DNA from: Desulfacinum infernum DSM 9756
GTDB lineage: Bacteria; Desulfobacterota; Syntrophobacteria; Syntrophobacterales; DSM-9756
Length of the DNA stretch: 64,000 nucleotides
Assembly (NCBI RefSeq): GCF_900129305.1
Contig: NZ_FQVB01000004.1
Location: forward strand, 124,001 to 188,000
Direction: 5' to 3'
The notes under the pieces were generated by a model, which was not told the DNA's origin, made no database searches, and was given only the letters and a program-made list of their open reading frames with translations. Below, piece by piece: positions 1-8,898 of this stretch (position 1 is the first letter of the stretch; each line of letters begins with the position of its first letter). The position numbers were made by a program, and so were the translations under genes.

Positions 1-1383
1 TTGGGTGCGCACGTTGGGATCGGCGTAGCCGTCCAGGAGCACGGCCAGGAAGTTGTCCGGGTCGCCGTTGTCACCCGTCCAGCCCAGCTGGAAAAGATCC
101 ATGGACGGATCCTGTTCCCGCTGCTTCTTGAGATACGTCCCCCATTCGAAGGTCACCAGCTCCACATCGATCCCCACCTTCTTGAGGTCCGCCTGGATGG
201 CTTCCCCCACCTTCATGCCGTTGGGGTTGTAGGGGCGGGGAACCGGCATGCTCCAGAGCGTGATCTTGGTCTGGCCGGCTTCCTTCAGCTTTTCGAAAAA
301 CTTGGCCTCTTCCAGGAGCTTCTTGGCCATTTCGGGATCATAGGGGTAATCTTCGATGTCGTCGTTATACCCCCACATGTTGGGCGGGATGGTGTTCTTG
401 GCTACCTGACCCAGGCCGTAATAGATGTTGTCCACGATGGCCTTCTTGTTGATGGCGTAGGCGATGGCCTTGCGGATCCTCTTGTCCTGCCACAGCGGCT
501 TGGTGTGGTTGAAGCTCACGTAGCCGATGTTCATGCCCGGCTGGGAAACCAGCTTCAGGTTGGGATCCTTCTTGGCCAGCTCGATGTCTTCCGGGTTGGG
601 GAACTGGCAGATGTCGATGTTGCCGGTCTTCAGTTCCAGGAAGCGCACCGAGTTGTCAGGGATGACGCGGAAGATGGCCTGATCCAGGTAGGGGCGGCCG
701 TCCCAGTAGTCCAGGTTGGCTTCCAGGATGATCCGGTCGTCCTTGATCCATTTGACGAACTTGAACGGGCCGGTTCCCACCGGGTGGCTCTTGAAGTCGG
801 GGCCGTATTTCAGAACGGCGGTGGGGCTCACGATGGCGGCGAAATCCATGCCCATGTTGGCGATGAAGGGAGCTTCGGGCCTCTTGAGCTTGAAGACCAC
901 CGTGTACTCGTCCACGGCCTCGATGCTGCTGATGATGTCGTCCATCTCCATGGAGAGCCAGTACTCCGCAGGCGGCTGATCCTTGGGGAATTCCCACTTG
1001 TCTTTGAAGAACTTGACGTTCTTCTCCTTCATCATGCGCCCCAGGGAGAAGACCACCGCATCGGCGTTCATAGGCGTGCCGTCGTGGAACTTCACTCCCT
1101 TGCGGAGATGGAAGGTGTAGGTGAGACCGTCTTCCGAAACCTCCCAGGAGGTGGCCAGACCCGGAACGATGTCCGTGGACTCGTCGGCGTAGAGAACCAG
1201 CTGGTCGTAGACGTTGTCGCAGATCATGAAGGAGTTGCCGTCGGTCTCGAAGGCGGGGTCCAGTCCGACACTGTCACCGCCGCGTCCGAAGACCAGCGTG
1301 CCGCCGATCTTGGGCGTGGCCGCCATGGCGACACCGCTCAGGAGAAAAATCGCTGCCAAAGCTGCAAACCACCATCGTCTCAT
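1..1383 (-). CDS. ABC transporter substrate-binding protein, family 5 (3' end outside window)
   Basis: This is the periplasmic solute-binding protein of a peptide/nickel-type (DppA/OppA) ABC importer. The frame opens at the ATG at 1383 and runs without a stop to base 1, giving 461 residues with the C-terminus missing. The first ~22 residues (MRRWWFAALAAIFLLSGVAMA) are a Sec signal peptide. Family features follow: GGTLVFGRGGDSVGLDP, then ATSWEVSEDGLTYTFHLRKG and KFHDGTPMNADAVVFSL, then AIAYAINKKAIVDNI. An SD-like AAGGAGGGAGAAGC precedes the ATG. The ligand cannot be told from sequence, and the permease and ATPase genes would lie to the left of the window. Confidence 0.9.
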   Translation of the reverse strand, partial: MRRWWFAALAAIFLLSGVAMAATPKIGGTLVFGRGGDSVGLDPAFETDGNSFMICDNVYDQLVLYADESTDIVPGLATSWEVSEDGLTYTFHLRKGVKFHDGTPMNADAVVFSLGRMMKEKNVKFFKDKWEFPKDQPPAEYWLSMEMDDIISSIEAVDEYTVVFKLKRPEAPFIANMGMDFAAIVSPTAVLKYGPDFKSHPVGTGPFKFVKWIKDDRIILEANLDYWDGRPYLDQAIFRVIPDNSVRFLELKTGNIDICQFPNPEDIELAKKDPNLKLVSQPGMNIGYVSFNHTKPLWQDKRIRKAIAYAINKKAIVDNIYYGLGQVAKNTIPPNMWGYNDDIEDYPYDPEMAKKLLEEAKFFEKLKEAGQTKITLWSMPVPRPYNPNGMKVGEAIQADLKKVGIDVELVTFEWGTYLKKQREQDPSMDLFQLGWTGDNGDPDNFLAVLLDGYADPNVRTQ

Positions 1384-1458
1384 GCTTCTCCCTCCTTGTT
1401 CCTGTTCCGTCCATTTGGCTCAAAAAAACGAATGTTGCCCACTCCAAAAACCTGTGCA

Positions 1459-1487
1459 CACTTACCAAAGAATGCTTATTGTGTCAA
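1459..1487 (-). promoter_or_regulatory. Putative sigma70-type promoter for the solute-binding protein gene
   Basis: On the minus strand a perfect TTGACA (plus 1482-1487) is followed after 17 bp by TAAGTG (plus 1459-1464), about 75 bp upstream of the ATG at 1383. The -10 box is a weak match, so this is a motif-based prediction only. Confidence 0.4.
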
Positions 1488-1597
1488 AGCAATAGGTTGC
1501 AAGACCACCGATCAGGCCCTGGATCTTCAAGAAAAGTGACATTAGGGTGAAATCTGCGCATATCCGGTTCGGCACATGGATGTGTGGAGGAGGCGTC

Positions 1598-3508
1598 ATG
1601 GCACGGGAACAGCGAGAGGTGAAAGGATTCCAGGACATGATGGATCGCATCAAGGGCTCCATGGGTGGCGGTGGCGCGCCGGATCCCACTCGGCGCAAGA
1701 TGCATTTCTCCTTCTGGTACTTTCTTTTGGCTCTGCTCGTCGTTTCGTGGCTCCAGGACCACATGCTGGTGCAGCAAACGGTGCGGCTGCCCTACTCACA
1801 TTTCAAGCAACTGGTGCGGGAGGGCGCTGTCCGTAACGTTATCCTGGAGCCTCAAAAAATCAAAGGCGAAATCGTGGAAGGAGATCTGGCCGGGCGGCTT
1901 TTCATGACGGTGCGGGTGGAAGACCCCGAACTGGTGAAGCTACTGGACGAACGGGGGATCTCCTACACGGGCCGGCTGGAAAACAAGTGGCTGGAAGCCA
2001 TTCTGTCCTGGCTGCTGCCCATGGCTCTTTTCATCGCCTTTTGGAGTTTCCTCATGCGCCGGATGGGCGCGGGCCCCCAGGGGGTTCTTTCCATCGGAAA
2101 GGCCCGAATGAAGATCTACGCGGAAAAGGAGGTGGGAATCACCTTCGAGGACGTGGCGGGGATCGAGGAGGCCAAGACGGAACTCCAAGAGATTGTGGAA
2201 TTTTTGAAAAACCCGGAAAAATTCCAGCGCCTTGGAGGCAAAATCCCCAAGGGCGTGCTCCTGGTGGGAGCCCCGGGGACGGGCAAGACCCTGCTGGCCA
2301 AGGCCGTGGCCGGGGAAGCGGGGGTTCCGTTTTTCAGCATGAGCGGTTCCGACTTTGTCGAGATGTTTGTGGGCGTGGGAGCCGCACGGGTGCGGGACCT
2401 TTTTTCCCAGGCGAAACAGAACGCTCCCTGCATCATCTTCATCGATGAGCTGGACGCCCTGGGAAAGGCTCGGGGGCTCAACCCCGTGGGAGGCCACGAC
2501 GAACGTGAGCAGACCCTGAACCAGCTCCTGGTGGAGATGGACGGTTTCGAACCCAATTCGGGGGTGATCATCATGGCGGCCACCAACCGCCCGGAGATTC
2601 TCGATCCGGCGCTCCTTCGCCCCGGACGATTCGACCGGCACGTGGCCGTGGACAAGCCGGACATCCGGGGCCGGGAGGCAATCTTGAAGATCCACACCCG
2701 CGACGTAGTGTTGGACGACGACGTGGATCTCCACAAGGTGGCGGCCATGACGCCGGGGTTCGTGGGAGCCGACCTGGCGAACTTGGTGAACGAGGCGGCC
2801 CTGCTGGCCGCCCGGCGCAACAAGGACAAGGTGGGCATGGCCGAGTTCCAGGAGGCCATCGACCGGATCATCGGGGGACTGGAAAAGAAGAACCGCGCCA
2901 TGAACCCCAAGGAAAAGGAGATCGTGGCCTATCACGAGGCCGGTCATGCCCTGGTGGCTATGAGCGTGCCCCATGCGGATCCGGTGAACAAGATCTCCAT
3001 CATCCCGCGCGGCATCGCGGCGCTGGGCTACACCCAGCAGATGCCCACCGAAGACCGTTACCTCATGACCCGCGAAGAGCTGCTGAGTCGCCTGTGCGTG
3101 CTGTTGGGAGGCCGCGTGGCCGAGGAGATCATCTTCGGCGATGTGTCGACGGGGGCTCAAAACGACCTGCAGCGGGCCACGGATATCGCCCGCAGCATGG
3201 TCATGGAATACGGCATGAGCGAAAAGCTGGGGCCGGTCACCTTCGCCCGCGAGCCGCGTTCTCCCTTCCTGGATTCGGGACTGGCGCCTCGCGCCAGGGA
3301 GTTCAGTGAAAAGACGGCCCAGGAAATCGACGAGGAGATCTCGCGGGTCCTGGAGGAGGCCTATGGGAAGGTGCGGCACATCTTGAGCGAAAAACGGCCT
3401 TACCTGGAAAAACTCGCCGGGCAACTGCTGGAAAAGGAAGTGGTGGAAGGGGAAGCCCTGCGGGCGTTCGAAAAAGAGGTTCGGGGGACGCCGGAAGAAA
3501 CGCCCTAG
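1598..3508 (+). CDS. ftsH: ATP-dependent zinc metalloprotease FtsH
   Basis: This is the membrane-anchored AAA+ protease that degrades misfolded and regulatory membrane or cytosolic proteins. It has 636 residues, a normal family length. Two membrane segments lie near residues 37-56 and 133-152 and flank a periplasmic domain. The AAA module has Walker A GAPGTGKT (224-231), Walker B FIDELD (281-286), and the SRH region with [18 protein letters not shown]. The zinc protease site HEAGH is at 446-450. The start at 1598 is chosen because TGGAGGAGG lies just upstream; the open frame extends 17 codons further 5' without a ribosome site. It is transcribed alone, with pepA convergent downstream. Confidence 0.97.
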   Translation: MAREQREVKGFQDMMDRIKGSMGGGGAPDPTRRKMHFSFWYFLLALLVVSWLQDHMLVQQTVRLPYSHFKQLVREGAVRNVILEPQKIKGEIVEGDLAGRLFMTVRVEDPELVKLLDERGISYTGRLENKWLEAILSWLLPMALFIAFWSFLMRRMGAGPQGVLSIGKARMKIYAEKEVGITFEDVAGIEEAKTELQEIVEFLKNPEKFQRLGGKIPKGVLLVGAPGTGKTLLAKAVAGEAGVPFFSMSGSDFVEMFVGVGAARVRDLFSQAKQNAPCIIFIDELDALGKARGLNPVGGHDEREQTLNQLLVEMDGFEPNSGVIIMAATNRPEILDPALLRPGRFDRHVAVDKPDIRGREAILKIHTRDVVLDDDVDLHKVAAMTPGFVGADLANLVNEAALLAARRNKDKVGMAEFQEAIDRIIGGLEKKNRAMNPKEKEIVAYHEAGHALVAMSVPHADPVNKISIIPRGIAALGYTQQMPTEDRYLMTREELLSRLCVLLGGRVAEEIIFGDVSTGAQNDLQRATDIARSMVMEYGMSEKLGPVTFAREPRSPFLDSGLAPRAREFSEKTAQEIDEEISRVLEEAYGKVRHILSEKRPYLEKLAGQLLEKEVVEGEALRAFEKEVRGTPEETP

Positions 3509-3520
3509 CCAAAACCCGCC

Positions 3521-3560
3521 CGCATGTAGGGGCGAATGATGATTCGCCCCTACATGTGCG
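3521..3560. repeat. Dispersed palindrome, family A, copy 1
   Basis: A near-perfect inverted repeat with arms CATGTAGGGGCGAAT and ATTCGCCCCTACATG sits between the convergent genes ftsH and pepA. The same GTAGGGGCG...CGCCCC core recurs at about 21.9, 27.75, 43.4 and 46.06 kb. It could act as a bidirectional transcript end, but it has no T-run. Confidence 0.8.
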
Positions 3561-3632
3561 TGGTTGCGAAAGGGTGTTACGTTGTATGTCTCTATCCAAG
3601 TCGGTCGCGGGCCTTAGCAGGGATCCCCACGG

Positions 3633-5153
3633 CTAAGAGATATCCCACCCATCCCAGTTCTTCACCAGCTCCACCAGGGTTCGCACCCCGAAACCGCTGG
3701 CTCCCTTGGGGATCCAGCCCAGATCCTTTTCGGCCAGGGCCGTCCCGGCGATGTCCATGTGGGTCCAGGGGGTCTGATCGTCTACGAACTGCTTGAGAAA
3801 CATGCCGCCGATGATGGCTCCCGCATTGCGGTTGCCCACGTTCTTGAAGTCCGCCACGTCACTCTTGATCTCTTCGAAATAGAAATCATGGAGAGGCAAC
3901 GGCCAGAAGAGCTCTCCCACGGTCTCGCCGGCTTCCTTGATCTTGTGAAGCATGGCCTCGCGGTTGCCCATGATGCCGGCCACCCGATCTCCCAGGGCCA
4001 CCACGCACGCACCTGTGAGCGTGGCCAGATCCACGATGCACGCCGGCTGGTACTTCTTGGCATAGCTCAAGGCGTCGCAGAGAATCATGCGGCCTTCCGC
4101 GTCCGTGCTGATGACCTCCACGGTAAGGCCGGCGTGGGTCTTGATCACGTCCCCGGGCTTGTAGGCCTTCCCGTCCGGCATGTTTTCCGTGCACGGCAGG
4201 AGCGCCACCACGCGGCGACGGAGGCCCAGGCGGCCGATGGCTTCCATGGCTCCAAGCACGGCGGCGGCACCGGCCATGTCGCGCTTCATGTCCTCCATCT
4301 TGGCGCTGGGCTTGATGGAGATGCCCCCGGTATCGAAGGTGATGCCCTTGCCCACCAGGACGATGGGGGCCTGAGCTTCGGTCCCCGACGGGGCGTATTC
4401 CAGGATGACGAATCGGGCCGGCTCCCGGCTTCCCTGGGCCACGGCGGCGAAAGCCCCCATTCCCAACTCCCGGGCCTTGTCCAGGTCGAAGGCGTCGAAG
4501 TGCATTCCGCAAGCCTTGGCGATCTCGGCGGCCCTCTGGGCGATCCGAGTGGGGGTGACCAGATTGGAAGGTTCGGTGGTGAGATCCCTTGCGGTGGTGA
4601 TGCCCTGAACGACGGCTTCGACTTCCTCCAAGATCTGCGCGGATTCGGGCAAGGGATCTTCCGTCAAGACGGTCAGGCGGGACGGCAGATCCGGTGATTT
4701 TTCATTGCCGTTTCGCGTTTTGAGCCGTTCGTTCTTGTAAAGCCCCAAAGCGGCGGCCAGCAGCGTCTCGCGTACCGCGGCGGCCGCGTCGAAGGGAAGT
4801 CCCTCAAACCCAAGCGTGGGAAGGCCCACGTGGCTGACCTTGAGATCCCGACAGCGACGGGCGGCGGCCGCCGCCGCCTGCCGAAGCTTTTCCGGCGTGC
4901 ATTCGGAAACCTTTCCCAGTCCCGCCGTAAGGATCCGCGGAACCTGGGCGGGGGTGGGAGAATAGAGCACGGAGATCTCTTTGTGTTTGCCTTGGATGTC
5001 CTCAGCCGCCTTGGTCTGCTTCACCCAGGGAGCGTGCTGTTCCATCCACCGGCGAAACCCCGGCGTAAAGGGGTCCGGATCCTCCAGGCAGAAAAAGACG
5101 AGAATGTCTGCTTCCCATTGGAAAGCCGGCGCTTGAACGGTTCTCAATTCCAT
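3633..5153 (-). CDS. pepA: Leucyl aminopeptidase, M17 family
   Basis: This is a cytosolic two-metal aminopeptidase that removes N-terminal residues from peptides. Its 506 residues match the usual PepA length. The C-terminal catalytic domain shows the metal and active-site block VGKGITFDTGGISIKPSAKM (K269, D274, K281), the D292 region (RDMAGAAAVLG) and the signature STDAEGR (D351, E353, R355). The family consensus there is NTDAEGRL; here Ser and Met replace the first and last residues. The variable N-terminal domain covers residues 1-~170. The ATG at 5153 follows GAGGAGGTTGCATTT. The gene is monocistronic and converges on ftsH. Confidence 0.96.
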   Translation of the reverse strand: MELRTVQAPAFQWEADILVFFCLEDPDPFTPGFRRWMEQHAPWVKQTKAAEDIQGKHKEISVLYSPTPAQVPRILTAGLGKVSECTPEKLRQAAAAAARRCRDLKVSHVGLPTLGFEGLPFDAAAAVRETLLAAALGLYKNERLKTRNGNEKSPDLPSRLTVLTEDPLPESAQILEEVEAVVQGITTARDLTTEPSNLVTPTRIAQRAAEIAKACGMHFDAFDLDKARELGMGAFAAVAQGSREPARFVILEYAPSGTEAQAPIVLVGKGITFDTGGISIKPSAKMEDMKRDMAGAAAVLGAMEAIGRLGLRRRVVALLPCTENMPDGKAYKPGDVIKTHAGLTVEVISTDAEGRMILCDALSYAKKYQPACIVDLATLTGACVVALGDRVAGIMGNREAMLHKIKEAGETVGELFWPLPLHDFYFEEIKSDVADFKNVGNRNAGAIIGGMFLKQFVDDQTPWTHMDIAGTALAEKDLGWIPKGASGFGVRTLVELVKNWDGWDIS

Positions 5154-5296
5154 AAATGCAACCTCCTCAAGGTGTTCTTTTGGTTGAAACTCCGATCCGG
5201 TTGATGGAATCGCCGAAACGTTCCATTGACAACAAATCCTGCGGACCTAAGAGCCTGACGGAGAACGGCAGGTTTGCGCCGTTCAATGCCCATCCG

Positions 5297-5331
5297 TCAT
5301 CCCCGCGAAGCTTGTCCCCGGCATGAACGGG
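5297..5331. repeat. Dispersed repeat family F, copy 1
   Basis: The sequence CCCGCGAAGCTTGTCCCCGG is followed by a short spacer and AACGGGGAG. It is nearly identical to 45716-45750. It resembles the widespread CCGTCATTCCCGCG-type intergenic repeat of bacteria, and a degenerate continuation (ACTCCCGCTTGCGCGGGAGT) follows at about 5365-5385. Confidence 0.7.
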
Positions 5332-5448
5332 GAGCAGAGATCCAGGAGTTTCGGGAACCTATGGACTCCCGCTTGCGCGGGAGTGACGGGTGGCGGAGTT
5401 TTCAGACGGCCTCCTAGCTGTCCGAAAACGTCGCGGATGATCTCTTTT

Positions 5449-5575
5449 CTCGTAGCGCAGCCCTTTAGGGCTGCGGATGGGCCTTCGGGCGTCGGGGAGG
5501 CTGTCGGGTACTGCCCGCCACTTCAAAGGGTTACGATGGCTCTATCCCGCGGGGCTGAAGGCCCGCGGCTACGAG
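5449..5575. repeat. MITE-like repeat element, copy 1
   Basis: This ~127-bp element begins with CGTAGCGCAGCCC and ends with GCCCGCGGCTACGAG, so its ends are imperfect inverted repeats. The internal hairpin CAGCCCTTTAGGGCTG and the middle segment CACTTCAAAGGG are shared with the copy at 46221-46347. The similarity also extends left through CTGTCCGAAAACG. No ORF is carried. Confidence 0.7.
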
Positions 5576-5813
5576 AGGAACGGAACCCCCCCTGCATCTT
5601 GCGCAGGAAAGCGATTCTCGGAAAAGCTCCTTGGCCATACCGTCACCGAAAGCACCAAGGGCTTTCCTCGGCTAAACCCTCTCCTTACCCCCCCCAAACG
5701 GTCAGGGAGATGCCCGCCCGCATGGATGAAAGATTGGGCCGATTGGTGTTCATTCGGGTTCATGCACGGTTCCCTTCGACATCGATCGGGTCATTCTCTT
5801 GTCGGTTCTTTTT

Positions 5814-6668
5814 TCACCCCGCCGAAGCTTGGGAATCCAATGGGACCACATGCATCATCCCCGATTCTCCGTCGAAATAGAGGAGCCTACCCGCATGGGC
5901 CGGAGGCCGTCCGGCAAGCACCCGGATGGCCTCCAGAGCCTGCAGGCTCCCGATGACGGCCGCCGTGGGTCCCAAGACGCCCAGGGCCTGCTCGGAGGCA
6001 TGGCGTTCCCGTCGCTCACCGTAGATGTGCTCCAGGCCCAGGGGGGATTCGGGCAAGAAGGTGGTCAACTGGCCCAGCCACCCCGCCACGGCGCCGTGGA
6101 TGAAAGGGATGCCATAATCCCGTCTCGCCCGGTCCATGAGGAACCGCGCGGGGAGATTGTCCACGGCATCGATCAGCACGTGGGCACCCGCCGCCAGCTC
6201 GTGGAGGGTGCTCTCGTCCAGAGTCACTTGGAGAGCCGTGACGCGAACGAAAGGATTGATCCGGCGGCAGACGGCTGCGGCCACCGCCGCCTTGGGCCGA
6301 CCCAAGGTGTCGGTGCAGGAAAACCACTGCCGGTTCAAATTGGAGAAAGCAAAGGTGTCGCTGTCGCAGAAACGGAGATGGCCCACGCCGGCCCGTGCCA
6401 GAAGCTGCAGGATGGTACCGCCGAGACCGCCGCAGCCGCACACGAAGGCGGTGGCTCGAGCCAGCCGCAGTTGTTCCTCCAAACCGAGGGCCCACACGTT
6501 TTTGCTGTAGCGGGCCGGCAGGATCCCCTCTTCCAGGGCGCGGAGTTGGGCATCCCAGGGGGCGAGCCCCCGAGACTCTGCCCAGGAAAGAAGCGCGGTG
6601 TCCTCTACAACGCGGATCGTCGTGTCTCCGATTTGCTCGGCATGAGCCAAGGACGACAACTGGTCCAC
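5814..6668 (-). CDS. ThiF/MoeB/HesA-family E1-like adenylation protein
   Basis: This 284-residue protein has the E1-like fold that adenylates the C-terminus of ubiquitin-like sulfur carriers or related substrates. It shows the nucleotide loop GCGGLGG near residues 78-84, then CDSDTFAFSNLNRQ, which carries the acidic residue and the conserved R/N of the ATP site. The conserved DAVDNLPAR segment and the TAAVIGSLQALEAIRVLAGR crossover/C-terminal region follow. The CxxC zinc pairs of MoeB/ThiF are not seen, and no obvious catalytic Cys follows DAVDN. The start is GTG at 6668 with GGGAGG upstream. No moa, thi or sulfur-carrier gene is adjacent, so the substrate is unknown. Confidence 0.85.
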   Translation of the reverse strand: MDQLSSLAHAEQIGDTTIRVVEDTALLSWAESRGLAPWDAQLRALEEGILPARYSKNVWALGLEEQLRLARATAFVCGCGGLGGTILQLLARAGVGHLRFCDSDTFAFSNLNRQWFSCTDTLGRPKAAVAAAVCRRINPFVRVTALQVTLDESTLHELAAGAHVLIDAVDNLPARFLMDRARRDYGIPFIHGAVAGWLGQLTTFLPESPLGLEHIYGERRERHASEQALGVLGPTAAVIGSLQALEAIRVLAGRPPAHAGRLLYFDGESGMMHVVPLDSQASAG

Positions 6669-7018
6669 CCCGTGGCACCTCCCATCCGATTTATAGGGTT
6701 CCCAGAGAGCTTCATATCTCCATCGTGCATGGATCCCTCAATACACAAGAGCCCTGGGATGTTCAATAGAATGTGAGGGCGGGGACCATTCCGCGGGCAG
6801 GGGGGATGCATGGTCGTAGAGGAAGAGGATTCGGATCCGGGAAAGAGTGCCGGCTAAAGATGCGCTGTGAGCGCTGGTCGTGCGGTCTGGGGGGAAAAGA
6901 GCGTTGACAAAGGCAGACGCCGTGGGTAGCGTGAGCCGCGATAGCCACAGGCACTCCTTGAAGATTTTATTTACCAAAACCATGCATCTGCCGATTTTTA
7001 TCTATGTGGGAGGACCCA
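6669..7018. other. 350-bp divergent intergenic region upstream of serC
   Basis: This spacer lies between the minus-strand E1-like gene and serC. Apart from the candidate promoter at 6904-6932 and the serC ribosome site, no gene, repeat or stable hairpin stands out. Confidence 0.6.
6904..6932 (+). promoter_or_regulatory. Putative sigma70-type promoter of serC
   Basis: A perfect TTGACA (6904-6909) is followed after 17 bp by TAGCGT (6927-6932). It lies about 85 bp upstream of the serC start in otherwise empty spacer. The -10 match is weak. Confidence 0.4.
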
Positions 7019-8104
7019 ATGAGTTATCGTATTTTCAATTTCAATCCCGGCCCGGCCATGCTTCCTCTTTCCGTCCTGAAGCAGGTACAGGAGGAACTCC
7101 TGGACTATAAGGGTTCCGGGATGTCCATCATGGAAGTGAGCCACCGGTCCAAGTGGTTCGAAGATGTCCTTCAGGACGCCATCGCCCGGACCAAAAGGCT
7201 CTTGGGCCTGGACGACCGATTTCGGGTGCTCTTCATGCAGGGCGGGGCGAGCATGCAGTTCTGCCTGGTGCCCATGAACCTCGCATTGGGGGATAAGCCG
7301 CTGGACTATGTGGATACGGGAACGTGGTCCACCAAGGCCATCAAGGAAGCGAAGATCCAGGGGAAGAAGGTTCGGGTGGTGGCGTCGTCGGAGGACAGGG
7401 AATATACCTACATCCCGGAGAGCATACCGATCGACGAGGACGCAGCCTTCCTGCATATAACGTCCAATAACACCATCCGGGGTACGCAGTTCAGGGAGTT
7501 CCCCAGGCCGAAGAAAGTGCCGCTCATAAGCGACATGTCGTCAGACATCTTCAGCCGTCGCTTCGATCCCGCCCCCTTCGGTCTCATCTACGCAGGAGCC
7601 CAGAAAAACGCGGGCCCGGCGGGCGTGACCCTGGTCATTGTTCGAGAAGACATGCTGGAGCGGGTGCCTGCCGGGCTTCCCACCATGCTCAAATACACCA
7701 CCTACGCGGAGAAAAATTCTCTCTACAACACCCCGCCCTCTTTTGCCATCTACGTCACCGGGTTGGTGCTCAGGTGGCTGGAAGAGGAGATGGGCGGGCT
7801 GGAGCACATGGAAAAAACCAACCGGGAGAAAGCCGAACTCATCTACGGATACCTGGACAGCCAGGATTTTTATCGGGGAACGGCGGAACCCGCATCCCGG
7901 TCATGGATGAACGTGACGTTTCGGCTTCCTTCCGAAGAACTGGAAAAGGCCTTCCTTGAACAAGCCCAGCAAAACGGCCTGGGAGGCCTCAAGGGGCACC
8001 GTTCGGTGGGAGGATGCCGCGCGTCCATCTACAACGCCATGCCGATCGAAGGAGTGCAGGCCTTGATCGAGTTTATGAAGGATTTTGCTTCAAAGAACGG
8101 TTAG
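7019..8104 (+). CDS. serC: Phosphoserine aminotransferase
   Basis: This PLP enzyme converts 3-phosphohydroxypyruvate and glutamate to O-phosphoserine in serine synthesis, and may also act in pyridoxal phosphate synthesis. Its 361 residues are the standard SerC length. The N-terminal FNFNPGPAMLP, the phosphate/PLP block MQGGASMQF and the PLP lysine region YAGAQKNAGPAG (K196) are all present, and the C-terminal GLGGLKGHRSVGGCRASIYNA is diagnostic. The ATG at 7019 follows GGGAGGACCC; an in-frame ATG at 7004 has no ribosome site. No serA or serB is nearby. Confidence 0.97.
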   Translation: MSYRIFNFNPGPAMLPLSVLKQVQEELLDYKGSGMSIMEVSHRSKWFEDVLQDAIARTKRLLGLDDRFRVLFMQGGASMQFCLVPMNLALGDKPLDYVDTGTWSTKAIKEAKIQGKKVRVVASSEDREYTYIPESIPIDEDAAFLHITSNNTIRGTQFREFPRPKKVPLISDMSSDIFSRRFDPAPFGLIYAGAQKNAGPAGVTLVIVREDMLERVPAGLPTMLKYTTYAEKNSLYNTPPSFAIYVTGLVLRWLEEEMGGLEHMEKTNREKAELIYGYLDSQDFYRGTAEPASRSWMNVTFRLPSEELEKAFLEQAQQNGLGGLKGHRSVGGCRASIYNAMPIEGVQALIEFMKDFASKNG

Positions 8105-8199
8105 GCCGGAATCCGGTCCGGTGTTTCGATAGACGGCGGTTTGACCATGGCGTCGAGGCAGCTCGGCGGTCTGCGTGTGTGGAAGGAGGACGGTTCCGC

Positions 8200-8898
8200 T
8201 TGGCAAAGGAGAAAGGGTCATCCAAGGAACTGCGGCCTGGGTTGAGTGTCGACATCGTTACCAGGGTGGACTTCAACCGGGAGGTCATTGACGTCAGGAG
8301 GGCCTCTGTTTTTGATGTAAACGGTGACTACATCATCGTCTCCCGACCCACTCCGGACTTTCAAGAAAAGCACCTGGGCAAGAAATGCACGGTGACTTTT
8401 GTGGTGAGGGAGCAAGGACTGAAAAGCAGGTTCGGAGTCTCGGCCCACCTGGAGAGTCTGCGGGACAACTACGTGCTTCGAGAAGGAGTATCGGTTCAGG
8501 CGGCGATCCTGCGCGCGGTAGGGCCGGTGGAGCCTTTCAATGTTCGCATGGCGTACCGCGTGAGGCCCCCTATTAACAGCGGTCTCGCCCTGGAGGTGGA
8601 GGGCGACCGGGTCAATCTTCTGGACATATCGACGGGCGGCGCAAGGTTTCTCACGACCATGCGACCCGCGCCGCAGTTCCGGCAGCGCCTCAACGTGACC
8701 CTGTATCTGGATGGCAAGGCGTACGCATTCAAAGCCTTTGTGGTGCGGGTGGGCGATCCCGGGCCGGAGTCCCCGAAACCGGGAGCCAGTGAGGTGGCCG
8801 TGCAGTTTTCAGGGATGGAGAAGAAGGTGAAGGAACTTCTGGCGCGGAGAATACTTCAGATCGAGCGGGAGTTGCGTGCCAAAGGCTTGGAAGATTAG
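8200..8898 (+). CDS. PilZ/YcgR-like flagellar-brake-type domain protein
   Basis: This 232-residue cytosolic protein is probably a c-di-GMP effector. The N-terminal half (about residues 10-105) resembles a YcgR/PilZN module (LRPGLSVDIVTR...ASVFDVNGDYIIVSRPTP). The C-terminal half has RMAYRVRPP followed by VNLLDISTGGARFL, close to the PilZ RxxxR...D/NxSxxG signature; the first motif is degenerate here, so c-di-GMP binding is not assured. The start is TTG at 8200 with AAGGAGGA 9 bp upstream. Its stop overlaps the stop of the convergent peptidase gene. Confidence 0.75.
   Translation: MAKEKGSSKELRPGLSVDIVTRVDFNREVIDVRRASVFDVNGDYIIVSRPTPDFQEKHLGKKCTVTFVVREQGLKSRFGVSAHLESLRDNYVLREGVSVQAAILRAVGPVEPFNVRMAYRVRPPINSGLALEVEGDRVNLLDISTGGARFLTTMRPAPQFRQRLNVTLYLDGKAYAFKAFVVRVGDPGPESPKPGASEVAVQFSGMEKKVKELLARRILQIERELRAKGLED

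Larger units (their letters stand above)
5154..5813. other. 660-bp intergenic region made of dispersed repeats
   Basis: No convincing gene was found. It contains a repeat at 5297-5331 (CCCCGCGAAGCTTGTCCCCG and following bases) also present at 45716-45750. It also contains a ~127-bp hairpin element (5449-5575) with a second copy at 46221-46347, and a CCCGCATGGATGAAAGA segment near 5716 that resembles those at 18513 and 55872. Confidence 0.7.

Noticed and set aside
1940-3424. 494-codon minus-strand frame opposite ftsH
   Set aside because: Antisense shadow of a certain gene with no domain signature.
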